Source: an uncultured Cellulophaga sp.
GTDB lineage: Bacteria > Bacteroidota > Bacteroidia > Flavobacteriales > Flavobacteriaceae
Assembly (NCBI GenBank): GCA_947496695.1
Contig: CANMEI010000007.1
Span: 1-64,000, forward strand
Length of the DNA: 64,000 nt
Reading direction: 5' to 3'
In this document: piece after piece, positions 53,103 through 63,553 of the stretch
Layout of the letters: every line of letters begins with the position of its first letter
Position numbering within the stretch: the stretch's first letter is position 1
Program-made: the position numbers and the translations under genes
Notes under the pieces: generated by a model
Seen by the model: only the letters and a program-made list of their open reading frames with translations
Databases searched by the model: none
Told to the model about the DNA's origin: nothing

Positions 53103-55568
53103 TTACTTTTTCCATTCAATTTCTCCATTTTCTAAACTCCAATCGTTACCATAATAACCAATGGCTTCCACAGCATTAACACCTTCATTGTAAATAGTAT
53201 TATTAAAAATTATAACATCGGGAGTATCTGTTCCGGAACCAAAGTATTTGTTTTGGTTGGCCGATTTAAATCCATTAATTCCCGTACCTGTAATTAAAGC
53301 AATTGAAGCCGTTTTGCTATCCATTCTTGGGTAAGTTAAATAAGCGCTATAATTATCCCCTTTTAGTATTTTGTTTCCTACTTTAATTTCGTTGCGTTTT
53401 ACTTGCACCGGACTATCTTTCAACAATACTTTCCAAGCACTGTTTGTTGATGCATTTCCGTAAAGAATAACCGAACGATCTTTATATTTTTTAAGTGAAA
53501 ATTCTTTATCTGAAATAATATCAATAGAGCCATTACCTCGGTAATAAAAAGTTTCGGCATCAAAGCGGGCTTTATTAAACGCCCAATTATTTTCGGCTGT
53601 AGTTCCTTTTGTTCCATAAACAAACAACATATTGTTTTTGAAAGCTTCTTTAAAATTACCGTATCGTGATGGGTTTTTCTCAAATGTACTAGTCGGCGCA
53701 CTAACTAGCTCCCATTTACCTTTGACTTTTTCAAACCAAGCTTCTTTTCCTTTTTCTGATACTAAGTTTTTAAACTCAGTATTATCAATAGTTATATTAA
53801 GCGTATCTGAAGTTATTGTATGTTTTAAATCGACTTTAAACTTCTTTAAGTTTTCAGTTTCAAAAGAAATATGTCGAGTTTTTAAAACTTCTTCCTTTTT
53901 TATTTGTTTTTCGGTTCTTACGTTTAGAGTGCCTTTTATGCTTGTAAACTCAAATAATTTTTCTTGTTGATATAAGGTTACATATCTACTTTCTGAAGAT
54001 ACACCTGGATTTACCGTTTTAAACTCAAAAGTTTTTACCACATCGTTATTTGGAATGGTATGCCATTTAAAATAATCGAAAATGGTATGAAAATCGATAC
54101 CGAACCAATGCTTTTTATCTTCATATTCTAAGTACGCAAAATCTGGATGAAACTCTGCTAAATGCTTTTTCATGAAACGTGCTTGTTCTACCGGTACAGT
54201 CTCATCTGCATCGCCATGTTGAATATAAACTCCGTGATGTAAATAGTTTCTAGATAATTCTAAAGTATGACTAGAATGATTAGAACGTGTAAACATATGT
54301 TCAATAGCCGATTCGTTTTCTCCTTTCTCTTTTCCTGCATACGAAAACAACGAATACCAACCCGAAATTGGTGCAATAGCTGCCCATTTATTAGGAAACG
54401 TAGCTCCTAAATGCCAAGTACCATGACCACCCATTGAATGCCCCGTTAAATAGGTGCGTTTAGGATCAGTCCCATAAATATCTTCAGCTATTTTTTGAAC
54501 TTCCATAGCATCCCAACGGCCCCAATCTTCCCAATTGAAACCAAAATCTCTACGATTTGTTGGTGCAATTACATGACCCCAATCTTTAGATTTATACGAA
54601 GCTGCTTGGTTTCTAGCTTCAACACTTGCCCCGTGAACCGATAAAAACATCGCTGGTTGTTCATCTGTTTTTAAATCGCCTTCTTTAACTGAAAAGTATT
54701 GTACACTTCCGTCAATGTTTGAAACAAATGTTCTAGAATAACGATCCTGCGCCGTACGCACATGATATAAAACCGAAGTTTCATCAACCAACTTATTATT
54801 ATTGTATAATTTTAAGTGGACTCTAACCGTATCTTTTTCTGTATAATTATCTTTAACCTTATACGCTACTTTACGCATAGCCATAGGAATTATAGAGGCT
54901 ACCTCGGTTTCTAAAACTTCACTATTACTTTCTGCTACTATTTTTAAGTTTTTCAGACTGTTTTCTGAAGCATTTAAAATTCTAACAGAACTTATTTTGA
55001 TATCGTTTTCTGTGGTTAAAAAATCTGGAATTGTCATATCTCGTTTTAAAAACGAAATTGGTTTAACAATAGGTAATAATTGTAGATTTACTTGTCCGCG
55101 ACCACCTTTTACTAAAAAAGTATTCTCGCCTTTTTTTATTTGAATTGGATGAAAAGTTAAGTGCTTATTATACACGTCACCACCGCGAGGTACACCATTT
55201 ACAAAAACCTCGTTATGCCCAGATATTTCTAAAATACGAAGCTCTTCTACTGGAGAATTATAGGTTATAAATAAATACCCACCGCGCAGTTTTCTGCTTT
55301 TAAAAACACCTTTTGAATCTGCAGTAACACTTTTCCATCGCTCGACCTCATCTCTTCTATTTATACCAATGCTGTCGTTTTCTTTGGGTTTATAATGTTT
55401 TTCAGTAATAAAACTATGAAATACAGGGTCTTTATAAATCATGCTTCTTCTAGCTTGATTTGTAGTGCCAACCATTAAACCTTTGGTTAATGGAATAGTA
55501 TCTTGAGCACATAAAATCACACTAGAAAATACATTCAGTAATATTAATAATTTTTTTAAGTGCTTCAT
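53103..55568 (-). CDS. Secreted alpha/beta-hydrolase (esterase/prolyl-oligopeptidase-like), multidomain
   Basis: 821 residues, signal peptide ending near CAQ. An N-terminal beta-rich region (about 25-290) has a possible galactose-binding-like fold. The hydrolase domain (about 300-510) has nucleophile elbow GHSMGGHGTWHL (Ser about 381), Asp in QHGDADETVPV (about 452) and His in DKKHWFG (about 488). A further beta-rich part (about 530-820) follows. Similar proteins annotated as esterases or peptidases occur in polysaccharide loci, where they remove acyl groups. Substrate unknown; a carbohydrate-esterase role is inferred from neighbours. Confidence 0.75.
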   Translation of the reverse strand: MKHLKKLLILLNVFSSVILCAQDTIPLTKGLMVGTTNQARRSMIYKDPVFHSFITEKHYKPKENDSIGINRRDEVERWKSVTADSKGVFKSRKLRGGYLFITYNSPVEELRILEISGHNEVFVNGVPRGGDVYNKHLTFHPIQIKKGENTFLVKGGRGQVNLQLLPIVKPISFLKRDMTIPDFLTTENDIKISSVRILNASENSLKNLKIVAESNSEVLETEVASIIPMAMRKVAYKVKDNYTEKDTVRVHLKLYNNNKLVDETSVLYHVRTAQDRYSRTFVSNIDGSVQYFSVKEGDLKTDEQPAMFLSVHGASVEARNQAASYKSKDWGHVIAPTNRRDFGFNWEDWGRWDAMEVQKIAEDIYGTDPKRTYLTGHSMGGHGTWHLGATFPNKWAAIAPISGWYSLFSYAGKEKGENESAIEHMFTRSNHSSHTLELSRNYLHHGVYIQHGDADETVPVEQARFMKKHLAEFHPDFAYLEYEDKKHWFGIDFHTIFDYFKWHTIPNNDVVKTFEFKTVNPGVSSESRYVTLYQQEKLFEFTSIKGTLNVRTEKQIKKEEVLKTRHISFETENLKKFKVDLKHTITSDTLNITIDNTEFKNLVSEKGKEAWFEKVKGKWELVSAPTSTFEKNPSRYGNFKEAFKNNMLFVYGTKGTTAENNWAFNKARFDAETFYYRGNGSIDIISDKEFSLKKYKDRSVILYGNASTNSAWKVLLKDSPVQVKRNEIKVGNKILKGDNYSAYLTYPRMDSKTASIALITGTGINGFKSANQNKYFGSGTDTPDVIIFNNTIYNEGVNAVEAIGYYGNDWSLENGEIEWKK

Positions 55569-55576
55569 AAATACGA

Positions 55577-57934
55577 TTAGTTCAATTTTGGTTCTGCTCC
55601 CATTTCAAATTCTAAGACACCACCTTTTACAATTTCATCATGTGTAATGTAATATCTATCTAAAGTTTTACCATTAAGCTTTATAGATTGGATATATATG
55701 TTTTCTTCTGAATTATTATGTGCTATAATTTCAAAAGTTTTTCCAGTGTAATAATTACTATCTAATTGAATCTTAATATCATCAAAAACAGGACTTGTTA
55801 TTTGATACTTATTATCTCCTGGGTTTATAGGATGAATACCTATTGAAGCCAAAACATACCATGCAGACATTTGCCCAACATCTTCATTTCCACATAAACC
55901 ATAAGCATCTGTACCGTATGCATTACTACAAATCTTACGTGTATATTTCTGAGTTAAATAGGGCACACCTGCTTCATTCAACATAAATGGTACATGGTGT
56001 ACAGGCTCGTTCGGGTGATTGTAATAATTATTCCATAAAAAATCTTCAGGTGTATTGTCAAAGAAAGAAATCAATTCATTTTTGAAAGCTTCTTCACCGC
56101 CCATTAATTCTTTTAAACCATCAATATCATGTGGTACAAACCAACCCTGTTGATACGGGTTACTTTCAATACAACCTTGACCATGTACGGTTTTCCCTTG
56201 CCATTCTAACCAAGTTCCGGTGCTATCTTTTGCTCTAAACCATTGTACTTCGTCGTTCCAGATATTTTTGTAATTTTTACTCTTCTTAAAATACTCTGTT
56301 GCAATTGTATTCTTACCTAAAGACTTAGCCATTGTAGCCAAAGCCCAATCAGAATACGCATATTCTAATGTTTTAGAAATATGTTTGTTTGAATACCCTA
56401 ATTCACCATTACCTGTATTATTTACAGTATTTAATGAATATTGAAAAGCTTTTTCTACATCATAATTACGAATCCCTTTTTGATAAGCGTCGTTAATAAC
56501 TGATACAGCAGGATTCCCTAACATTACTCCTGAATATGAGTTTAACATTTCCCAACGTGGCAAATATTCCCTGCCACTCAATTCTGCCATTTGTAACAAC
56601 GAATTGATTTCGTCATTTACCAACTCAGGATTTATAATGGTTTGCAGTGGGAATTGAGATCTAAAAACATCCCAACCACTAAAAATTGTACGATACGTAA
56701 AATCATCTGTTTGGTGCACTTTTTTATCAGCACCAATATAATTTCCATTTATATCTGAAAAAGCACGAGGATCAATTAACGTATGGTAAAGAGAAGTGTA
56801 AAAAATAGTTTTTTCATCATCAGTACCACCTTCAACAGTTATATTCTCAATAGCCTTGCTCCAACTATCACGAGCTTCTTGTCTTGTTTGGTCAAAATCC
56901 CAATGGTCAATATCATGCTCTAAATTCTCTTTAGCTCCTGCAACACTAACAAATGAAATTCCACTTTTCAATAAAACTTCTTCACCTTCTTTAGTGTCAA
57001 AATTGGTATAAAAACCCAAGTGTTTACCTTGCATTTCAGTTTTATCTGTAAATATTTCTGCATTTTTCACAGCATCTTGGTAATTATCTCGTCTGATATA
57101 ACGCATTTTTCTTGGCACATCAGGGATATTAGCACTCCATATTCCGTAATCTTTTAATGGTTTGCTAAACTGACAGTAGAAATACACCACATAATCAGCA
57201 TTACCAGCTCCAGCACCCCATCCACCACCTTCAGGCGGGCATTTCATCCAACCTTCAATAGTATTTTCATTTACTATTTTTATATACTGTTCGGTTGATG
57301 TACCTCCTACTCTACGTGATAAATCAATTTGAATTCGAGATCTATCACTTTCTGGATATATAAAACGAATAATTCCTGCTCTTGGTGCTGAAGTTAATTC
57401 CGTTTTTACATTGTAATCGTCTAATGTCACAGCGTAATAACCTGCTTCAGTAGTTTCTGTATCATGAGAAAAACGAGAGCGGTAACCACTTTCTGGATCC
57501 TCAGGAACGCCTCTATTGGTTTGTAGCTTACCAACGGTTGGTGTAACTAAAAAGTTACCCAAATCACCAAACCAACCAATACCACTCATATGCGTAAAAC
57601 TGAACCCTTCTAAAGTTGGATGTGCATAAGAATAACCAGGTCCATTATCACCACCTGTAAAAGTATCAGGACTTAATTGCACCAAACCAAAAGGTGTTGC
57701 TGACCCTGGAAATGTTTTTCCGAAACCATGGGCATCTTTTGACTTTTTACCATAGGTAATTGCGCCAATAATAGGATCAATATAATCTACAGGTTGTTTC
57801 CCCTCTTTTACAGTAACTACTTTCTGTGTAACATCTTCTTCAGTATTCTTCTTTGAGGATGAACATGAAATAGACACTAAAACACTTAGTATAAAGCAAT
57901 AATAAACTAGTAATTTATTTTTTTCAATTCTCAT
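55577..57934 (-). CDS. GH92 exo-alpha-mannosidase, lipoprotein (second copy)
   Basis: 785 residues, lipobox VSISC. GH92 motifs are complete: GKTFPGSATPFGLVQLSPDTFTGG, FTHMSGIGWFGDLGNFLVTPT, GWDVFRSQFPL and CGNEDVGQMSAWYVLASIGIHPINPGD. Compared with the copy at 44854-47082, the segments around the active-site cleft differ, so the linkage or aglycone preferred may differ. It lies 8 bases before the esterase gene start and 26 after the sulfatase stop. Confidence 0.93.
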   Translation of the reverse strand: MRIEKNKLLVYYCFILSVLVSISCSSSKKNTEEDVTQKVVTVKEGKQPVDYIDPIIGAITYGKKSKDAHGFGKTFPGSATPFGLVQLSPDTFTGGDNGPGYSYAHPTLEGFSFTHMSGIGWFGDLGNFLVTPTVGKLQTNRGVPEDPESGYRSRFSHDTETTEAGYYAVTLDDYNVKTELTSAPRAGIIRFIYPESDRSRIQIDLSRRVGGTSTEQYIKIVNENTIEGWMKCPPEGGGWGAGAGNADYVVYFYCQFSKPLKDYGIWSANIPDVPRKMRYIRRDNYQDAVKNAEIFTDKTEMQGKHLGFYTNFDTKEGEEVLLKSGISFVSVAGAKENLEHDIDHWDFDQTRQEARDSWSKAIENITVEGGTDDEKTIFYTSLYHTLIDPRAFSDINGNYIGADKKVHQTDDFTYRTIFSGWDVFRSQFPLQTIINPELVNDEINSLLQMAELSGREYLPRWEMLNSYSGVMLGNPAVSVINDAYQKGIRNYDVEKAFQYSLNTVNNTGNGELGYSNKHISKTLEYAYSDWALATMAKSLGKNTIATEYFKKSKNYKNIWNDEVQWFRAKDSTGTWLEWQGKTVHGQGCIESNPYQQGWFVPHDIDGLKELMGGEEAFKNELISFFDNTPEDFLWNNYYNHPNEPVHHVPFMLNEAGVPYLTQKYTRKICSNAYGTDAYGLCGNEDVGQMSAWYVLASIGIHPINPGDNKYQITSPVFDDIKIQLDSNYYTGKTFEIIAHNNSEENIYIQSIKLNGKTLDRYYITHDEIVKGGVLEFEMGAEPKLN

Positions 57935-57960
57935 ATTTTTCGTGGTGATCTTATACAGTT

Positions 57961-59448
57961 TTAATGTGCCGCTGCTTTTTTAGTAACCCCTGTTTTAAAA
58001 ATATCTACAGTAACATCGTTTTCTTGTAATTCACCTGAAGTAGTTCTTCCGTTTTCAACAATCTGCTTTAATTGTTCTGTCATTTTTTTGACTAGCTTAG
58101 GGTGTTTGTCATACAAATTTGTAGTTTCTTCAACATCCTTTTTCATGTTATACAATTGTATAGCTGGGTAATTTTCTTTAATGGCTTTATTATCAGTTGG
58201 CTGGCTCCAACCTCCAGAGCCTGGCGTTAATTCTAACTTCCATTTTTTATTACGAATAGAAAATTTACCATTTATAGAATGATGAACAACTAAATTATAA
58301 TCTGTTTTTACTTTCTTATTTTCTAACATTGGCAGAATACTATACGAATCTACACCTTCAGAAACTCCTAAATCTAAACCTGTAATTGCTGCAGTTGTAG
58401 CCATTAGATTTGTTTGGCAAATCAACTTATCATTTTCAGAACCAGCTTCAATTTTACCTGGCCACCTAACTATAAAAGGTATACGGTGTCCACCTTCCCA
58501 AATATCAGACTTGTAACCTCTAAAATCGGCACTTGGGTAATGTCCAAATTCTTTTTCTAACTTACCTGCTTTTGCTACAGGGTATGAACAACCGTTATCA
58601 CTAGTAAAGAAAACTAAAGTATTATCTGCAATTCCATTTTTCTCTAAAGCATCAAGTACTCGACCTACAACATCATCAGTTTCCATAACAAAATCAGCAT
58701 AAGCTCCCATACCACTTTTTCCTTGCCAAGCTTTTGAAGGTACAACCGGACTGTGAGGAGAATTTAATGCTAAATACATAAAAAATGGTTCTTCAGTTTT
58801 TGATGCTTTAGAAATGTAATCTTCCGCATGATCACCTAAAAACTGAAGCATTTTTATTGGTTCCATTTTATCTACAACCTTATCATCTTTTATAACAGTT
58901 TTCATTACACGAGAATGATGAAAACCAATATAAGAATCAAACCCACGCGAAATAGGACCATTTGGTACTGTTGAACCAATTGCAGGACCCACTACTTTTT
59001 TACCATCGTATACTTGAACAGGGTTTCCTTCATCATCAACAAACTTAAAACCTAAGTGCCATTTACCAATTGCAGTAGTTTTATATCCTGCTTCTTTAAG
59101 CTTGTTGGGTACTGTCATTTGACCTTCTGCAATTAGCGGTTCTAGTTCATCACCACTTGCTAAAACTCCTTGTTGCAATCTTGAACGCCAAGAATAGCGA
59201 CCTGTTAAAATTGCATATCGTGATGGTGTACATACTGCTGAAGCTGAATGTGCATCAGTAAATGTCATTGATTCTTTGGCAAAAGCATCAATTTTTGGTG
59301 TTAAAATTTTTCCTTTCTCAGGATTTAAAGCTTGTACATCTCCATACCCTAAATCATCACAGATGATATAAACAATATTAGGTTTTTCTTGAGCTGATGC
59401 ATAACTCACAACCAACATAAATAATGCTACTATTTTTGAAATTTTCAT
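57961..59448 (-). CDS. Sulfatase (formylglycine-dependent), secreted
   Basis: 495 residues, signal peptide ending SYASAQ (soluble rather than a lipoprotein). Metal ligands IICDDLGYGD and maturation site CTPSRYAI (Cys73) are intact, followed by GKWHLGF and HSPVVPS. Length and motifs are typical of family S1 arylsulfatase-type enzymes acting on carbohydrates. It lies 6 bases after the GH20 stop in the large operon. Confidence 0.92.
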   Translation of the reverse strand: MKISKIVALFMLVVSYASAQEKPNIVYIICDDLGYGDVQALNPEKGKILTPKIDAFAKESMTFTDAHSASAVCTPSRYAILTGRYSWRSRLQQGVLASGDELEPLIAEGQMTVPNKLKEAGYKTTAIGKWHLGFKFVDDEGNPVQVYDGKKVVGPAIGSTVPNGPISRGFDSYIGFHHSRVMKTVIKDDKVVDKMEPIKMLQFLGDHAEDYISKASKTEEPFFMYLALNSPHSPVVPSKAWQGKSGMGAYADFVMETDDVVGRVLDALEKNGIADNTLVFFTSDNGCSYPVAKAGKLEKEFGHYPSADFRGYKSDIWEGGHRIPFIVRWPGKIEAGSENDKLICQTNLMATTAAITGLDLGVSEGVDSYSILPMLENKKVKTDYNLVVHHSINGKFSIRNKKWKLELTPGSGGWSQPTDNKAIKENYPAIQLYNMKKDVEETTNLYDKHPKLVKKMTEQLKQIVENGRTTSGELQENDVTVDIFKTGVTKKAAAH

Positions 59449-59453
59449 ACTTC

Positions 59454-61307
59454 TTACTTTAATCTTACTTCCGTTATCTCTCCTAGTAATTTTCCTTCTT
59501 TATTAAACAATCCTGCTTTTAAAAGTGATTTTGGTTTCACTCTGAAATCGCCAGCATATTTATTTGCTTCTGCTGTTGGGTCTTCACCATTAGTAGTGTA
59601 ATAAATATCATACCCTACTGCTTCAGCCTCTAAATACACAATAGCTTTATCATGTAATTGATCTATGCCAAAAGCAGGGTAAACTGTAAATAAACTTTTA
59701 GCAACATTCACATTTTTTTGTTTTAAACGTTCAAAATGTGATACTTCTAAGGCGTGTTGAAAACGTTCCCAATTTTTTACTTTTGGATTACTCCATGATA
59801 CCTCAGCGCTAGCTAATGTTCTTGGGTATAACATATATTCAAAATGTTCTTCAGTTGGGGTAAACTCACCCCATAATGAAGCTTGGTTACCTAAAACTCT
59901 ACTTGCCTCTTCAGCTGTTAATTCTGCTGGTACGGGCTCATGATTATAGACTACTGATAAAGGTAATACTGAGTTTGGTCCTTCTGGCTCCATAATTGTT
60001 GGGCCCTGCACTCTACTTATATAAGAATGTAAATAAGATGTCATAATTGTTGGGTAACCTTCTTTAGGCGCTTGCAATTCAGGAGTGTATTTACCTCTAC
60101 GCCAAGCCATAATAGTAGCTCCAGGAACACCATTACCGCTTAATACTTCATCCCAACCAATCATGGTTTTCTTTTGTTTTTCTACAATTTTGTGAATACG
60201 TTGTATAAAATAACTCTGAAGTTCTTCATAATCTTTCAAATTATTGTCTTTCATAAGTTGCGTACACATTGCACTTTTTTTCCAGTCAGATTTGTTACAC
60301 TCATCACCACCAATATGTATATATTTTGAAGGAAATAAACCTGCTATTTCTTCAATTACACCTTCTAAAAATTCATAAGTAAACTCACTTGCAGGACAAA
60401 CAGTGTTATTTGGTGCTTTACCACCTACAGCTACTTCAAAATTTACATCAGTAGTATCAACATCAGAGCAAAACAATTCTGGATACGAGACTACTAAAGC
60501 TTTACTATGACCCGGAACATCAATTTCTGGAATAATTTCTACATTTCTAGTTTTAGCAAATGCAATTATTTCTTTTATATCTTCTTGTGTATAAAAACCA
60601 CCAACTGTTTTAGGCTCTTCAGCTGTAGCCGCTTCTCTACTCCACCAAGCTATCCCGTCTCTTTCTGCTCTCCAAGCACCTTTTTTAGTTAGCTTAGGGT
60701 ATTTTTTAATTTCAATTCTCCAACCTTGATCATCAGTTAAATGTAAATGAAAAATATTTATCTTATAAGTTGATAAAACTTCTATCTGCTTCATCACAAA
60801 TTCTTTAGTTTGAAAATGACGCGATATATCTAACAAAACTCCTCTCCAATGAAACCTTGGGTTGTCAGTAATTTTCATACATGGTATTGCTGTTGACCCT
60901 CTTACACCTAATGGTATTGCTTGCCTTAAGGTTTGAAAACCGTTAAACATACCTGCATAATCCTTAGCTTTTATAACAACTTTATTTGGTGTGATTTCTA
61001 GCTTATAACCTTCAGCATCTATCGATGCATCTTTCACTCTTTGAAAAAGAATAAAGTTTGATTTTACTTTTGCTTTTCCTTTATTTACAAATAGACTTAA
61101 GCCTGTATCTTTAGTTAATTCTGAAGCAACAATAGGCTCTAAAACTGCATTGTATTTTGAAGGAATATATACTTGAGTACCGCTATTTAAACTAAAACCT
61201 CCAGATGTAAAAACTACAGATTCAGGTTGAGGAATAAATGTATTCTCTTGTGCTTTTACTACAATTGAAAAAAATAAAATTGATATAAAAAATAATAGTT
61301 TATTCAT
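59454..61307 (-). CDS. GH20 beta-N-acetylhexosaminidase, secreted
   Basis: 617 residues. The signal peptide ends VVKAQ, so this copy is not lipidated. GH20b (about 20-145) precedes the barrel (about 150-510) with RGVLLDISRHFQ, HLHLTDDQGWRIEI and HIGGDECN near residue 333. A short C-terminal chitobiase-type domain (about 550-615) ends it; no extra binding module is present, unlike the other two GH20 copies. It is 3 bases after the SGNH gene stop, implying translational coupling. Confidence 0.93.
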   Translation of the reverse strand: MNKLLFFISILFFSIVVKAQENTFIPQPESVVFTSGGFSLNSGTQVYIPSKYNAVLEPIVASELTKDTGLSLFVNKGKAKVKSNFILFQRVKDASIDAEGYKLEITPNKVVIKAKDYAGMFNGFQTLRQAIPLGVRGSTAIPCMKITDNPRFHWRGVLLDISRHFQTKEFVMKQIEVLSTYKINIFHLHLTDDQGWRIEIKKYPKLTKKGAWRAERDGIAWWSREAATAEEPKTVGGFYTQEDIKEIIAFAKTRNVEIIPEIDVPGHSKALVVSYPELFCSDVDTTDVNFEVAVGGKAPNNTVCPASEFTYEFLEGVIEEIAGLFPSKYIHIGGDECNKSDWKKSAMCTQLMKDNNLKDYEELQSYFIQRIHKIVEKQKKTMIGWDEVLSGNGVPGATIMAWRRGKYTPELQAPKEGYPTIMTSYLHSYISRVQGPTIMEPEGPNSVLPLSVVYNHEPVPAELTAEEASRVLGNQASLWGEFTPTEEHFEYMLYPRTLASAEVSWSNPKVKNWERFQHALEVSHFERLKQKNVNVAKSLFTVYPAFGIDQLHDKAIVYLEAEAVGYDIYYTTNGEDPTAEANKYAGDFRVKPKSLLKAGLFNKEGKLLGEITEVRLK

Positions 61308-61309
61308 AA

Positions 61310-62101
61310 TTATAAATTTTCAGCAATTAGTTTTGCTACATGCTTACCTTGTTCTTTTTTCCCTAATTCGTTATAATGTACGTTGTGAGGTTTTATATAC
61401 CACTCTTTTTCATGTGGTTTTGTAAAAGCATATAAATCATTAATTTGAATTGATGGATAGTTTTCTAAAACTTCTAATGCTGCTTTATTATATTTAACAC
61501 TATCACCCGCAACTCTACCATCAGCACCTTCTGAAGGAACTGCTGTTGTAGTTGCAAAAATTAGCTTAGCTTTTGGGTATTCTTTCATTAAATATTTACA
61601 AATCTCATCAAGATTTTCTTTGTATTTTTCTATACTACTTACTTGTTTTCCATTTTCAATATCTAGTTTACCGTTTTTCATATATTTTAAATCGTGTAAA
61701 CCAACATTAAAATGAATAACATCCCAATCAAAATCCCAACCACCTTTTAAATAAGGTTGAAACATCGTTGTTTTCATTTTCTCTACAAAAGGTATAAACT
61801 TATTACTTGATTGTCCGTTTTTATGGAATCGAAATACATTAGCTTTTCCTTCTAATTCTTCTCTAACTGTTGTTGTATACCCAATTGAAATAGAATCGCC
61901 ATAAATAAATACATTAGGTAATTTTTTATTAGGATTCACGTAAGCAAAAGCTTTTTCTTTATTTGCTAAGTTTTTCCATGCTTCACGAGAGACTTCTTCT
62001 TCATAACTGCTTCCAAAAAAATTTATTGACGCACAAGATGATGCACTTATAACAATACCTGTTGCTCCTAAATATTTTACAAAATTTCTTCTATTCATCA
62101 T
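61310..62101 (-). CDS. SGNH/GDSL-family hydrolase, lipoprotein
   Basis: 263 residues. The N-terminus NRRNFVKYLGATGIVISASSC combines a twin-Arg-like start and a lipobox, so Tat export with lipidation is possible. Block I is GDSISIGYTTT, containing the Ser nucleophile. Block V, usually DxxHxN, reads HNVHYNELG: the His is kept but the usual Asp is replaced by His. NVGLHDL replaces the usual GxND block. Acetyl-esterase activity is plausible given the glycan locus, but these substitutions make catalysis uncertain. Confidence 0.78.
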   Translation of the reverse strand: MMNRRNFVKYLGATGIVISASSCASINFFGSSYEEEVSREAWKNLANKEKAFAYVNPNKKLPNVFIYGDSISIGYTTTVREELEGKANVFRFHKNGQSSNKFIPFVEKMKTTMFQPYLKGGWDFDWDVIHFNVGLHDLKYMKNGKLDIENGKQVSSIEKYKENLDEICKYLMKEYPKAKLIFATTTAVPSEGADGRVAGDSVKYNKAALEVLENYPSIQINDLYAFTKPHEKEWYIKPHNVHYNELGKKEQGKHVAKLIAENL

Positions 62102-62110
62102 TATGATATT

Positions 62111-63547
62111 TTATAAGCTAACTGTAAAAGTGTTGAATGATTTAGCATCAAGCAACGCTTTTACTTCTTTATCATTAATTTTAAAATTTAACTCACGGCT
62201 TTGATCATTATTATTGTAAGTCAAAACAACAACTTTATTTTCTACTTCATTATAAAACACAATTGTATCATCGTCATCACCAGTTGCTGTTAATTTTACT
62301 GAGCCTGGAGCAACATAAGCACTTAAATGTTTCATTAAGTAAAATTCCGGATTGTATGTAATTGCTTTTGTATTACTATCAATTGAAATCATAGAGTTTT
62401 GTTTCCAACCCCATTGGCTTTTACCAGTTTCATCTAAAACCATATTCCAATACATATATGAATTTGCACCGTTTTTAAAATAATGTTTCATTAAATCAAA
62501 TGTATGTTCTGCCGCTTTCCAATCATTAGAACCATCACCACATTCTGTTTCAGTTTGCATTAATTCCATTTCAGGATATTTTGCATGTACACCTTCAATA
62601 GCACCTTTACCTGCCCATTGAAAACCAACACCTGTAACGTAATCTTTTGTGTTTTTATATTCTAATACATTTTCAACTCTTTCAATTTGTGGACGTTCAA
62701 CAGTACCCAACCAAATTTCAGTATCTAAACCATCCATTTTAAATTTAGGCCCTAAATAATCTGCAATAAAAATTCCTAAATCTTGAGGTTTCCAAACACA
62801 TGACGGGAAGTTTTGTGCCGAGTTATATTCATTTTGAACATGTACCGCTCCTATTTCAATACCTTCTGCTGCATAAGCTTGTACAAACTTTGAAAAGTAT
62901 AATGCATAAGACTCAAAATATTCTGGCTCTGTAATAAAACGAGAAACTAATTCTTCTGTATTGCTCAACTCTAAAGGCAAATCATTAAATTCTGGATTTG
63001 CTTTACAAGCATAGTGCTTGCTATGTTTCATCCAAGATGGCGGACACCAAGGTGAAGCCCAAACAGCAATATCTGGATTTATTTTTTGTGCTTCTTTTAT
63101 ATATGGAATTAAACGTTTTTTATCACGATCAATAGAAAAGTTTTCCATTGCAAAATCACCATCAGTTTCATTAAAGCTATACCAGTCTACCGCATAGTCG
63201 TTAGCACCAATTGGCATTCTAAAAAGGTTGAATTTACAACCTGTTTCTTGACTTATTAAATCATTTAAAATTTGTTGTTTTTCTTCAGTAGTAACCATTC
63301 CTAAAGCTTCCCAACCCAATTCATTAAAACAACCACCAAAACCAGTGATCTCTTGCTCTTGGTTTTCAGTGTTAACAGTAATAACTATCTCTGAAGTTAT
63401 TTCTCCTTCTCTTTCAGTATATGTTTTATCATTCCAAACATTATCTTCTGTACTACTAACCCACGAAACGGCTAGTGTTTTTTCTTCTTCTTTACAAGCT
63501 GTAAAAACAACAACTACAATTAACAGTAAACTTTTTAAAATTTTCAT
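62111..63547 (-). CDS. GH30 glycoside hydrolase, lipoprotein
   Basis: 478 residues, lipobox VFTAC. The GH30 TIM barrel plus side beta-domain is recognised by GFGGCFNELGWEALG, RMPIGANDYAVDWYS, acid/base Glu in VHVQNEYNSA (about 239) and nucleophile Glu in MQTETECGDG (about 332). GH30 includes beta-glucosidases/glucosylceramidases, beta-1,6-glucanases, xylanases and beta-fucosidases; the subfamily is not decided here. It lies 9 bases before the SGNH gene and 6 after the GH3 stop. Confidence 0.9.
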   Translation of the reverse strand: MKILKSLLLIVVVVFTACKEEEKTLAVSWVSSTEDNVWNDKTYTEREGEITSEIVITVNTENQEQEITGFGGCFNELGWEALGMVTTEEKQQILNDLISQETGCKFNLFRMPIGANDYAVDWYSFNETDGDFAMENFSIDRDKKRLIPYIKEAQKINPDIAVWASPWCPPSWMKHSKHYACKANPEFNDLPLELSNTEELVSRFITEPEYFESYALYFSKFVQAYAAEGIEIGAVHVQNEYNSAQNFPSCVWKPQDLGIFIADYLGPKFKMDGLDTEIWLGTVERPQIERVENVLEYKNTKDYVTGVGFQWAGKGAIEGVHAKYPEMELMQTETECGDGSNDWKAAEHTFDLMKHYFKNGANSYMYWNMVLDETGKSQWGWKQNSMISIDSNTKAITYNPEFYLMKHLSAYVAPGSVKLTATGDDDDTIVFYNEVENKVVVLTYNNNDQSRELNFKINDKEVKALLDAKSFNTFTVSL

Positions 63548-63553
63548 ATACTT

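Noticed and set aside
53632..53970. Plus-strand open frame of 112 codons within the esterase gene
   Set aside because: Antisense to a conserved coding region; no start context or recognisable domain.
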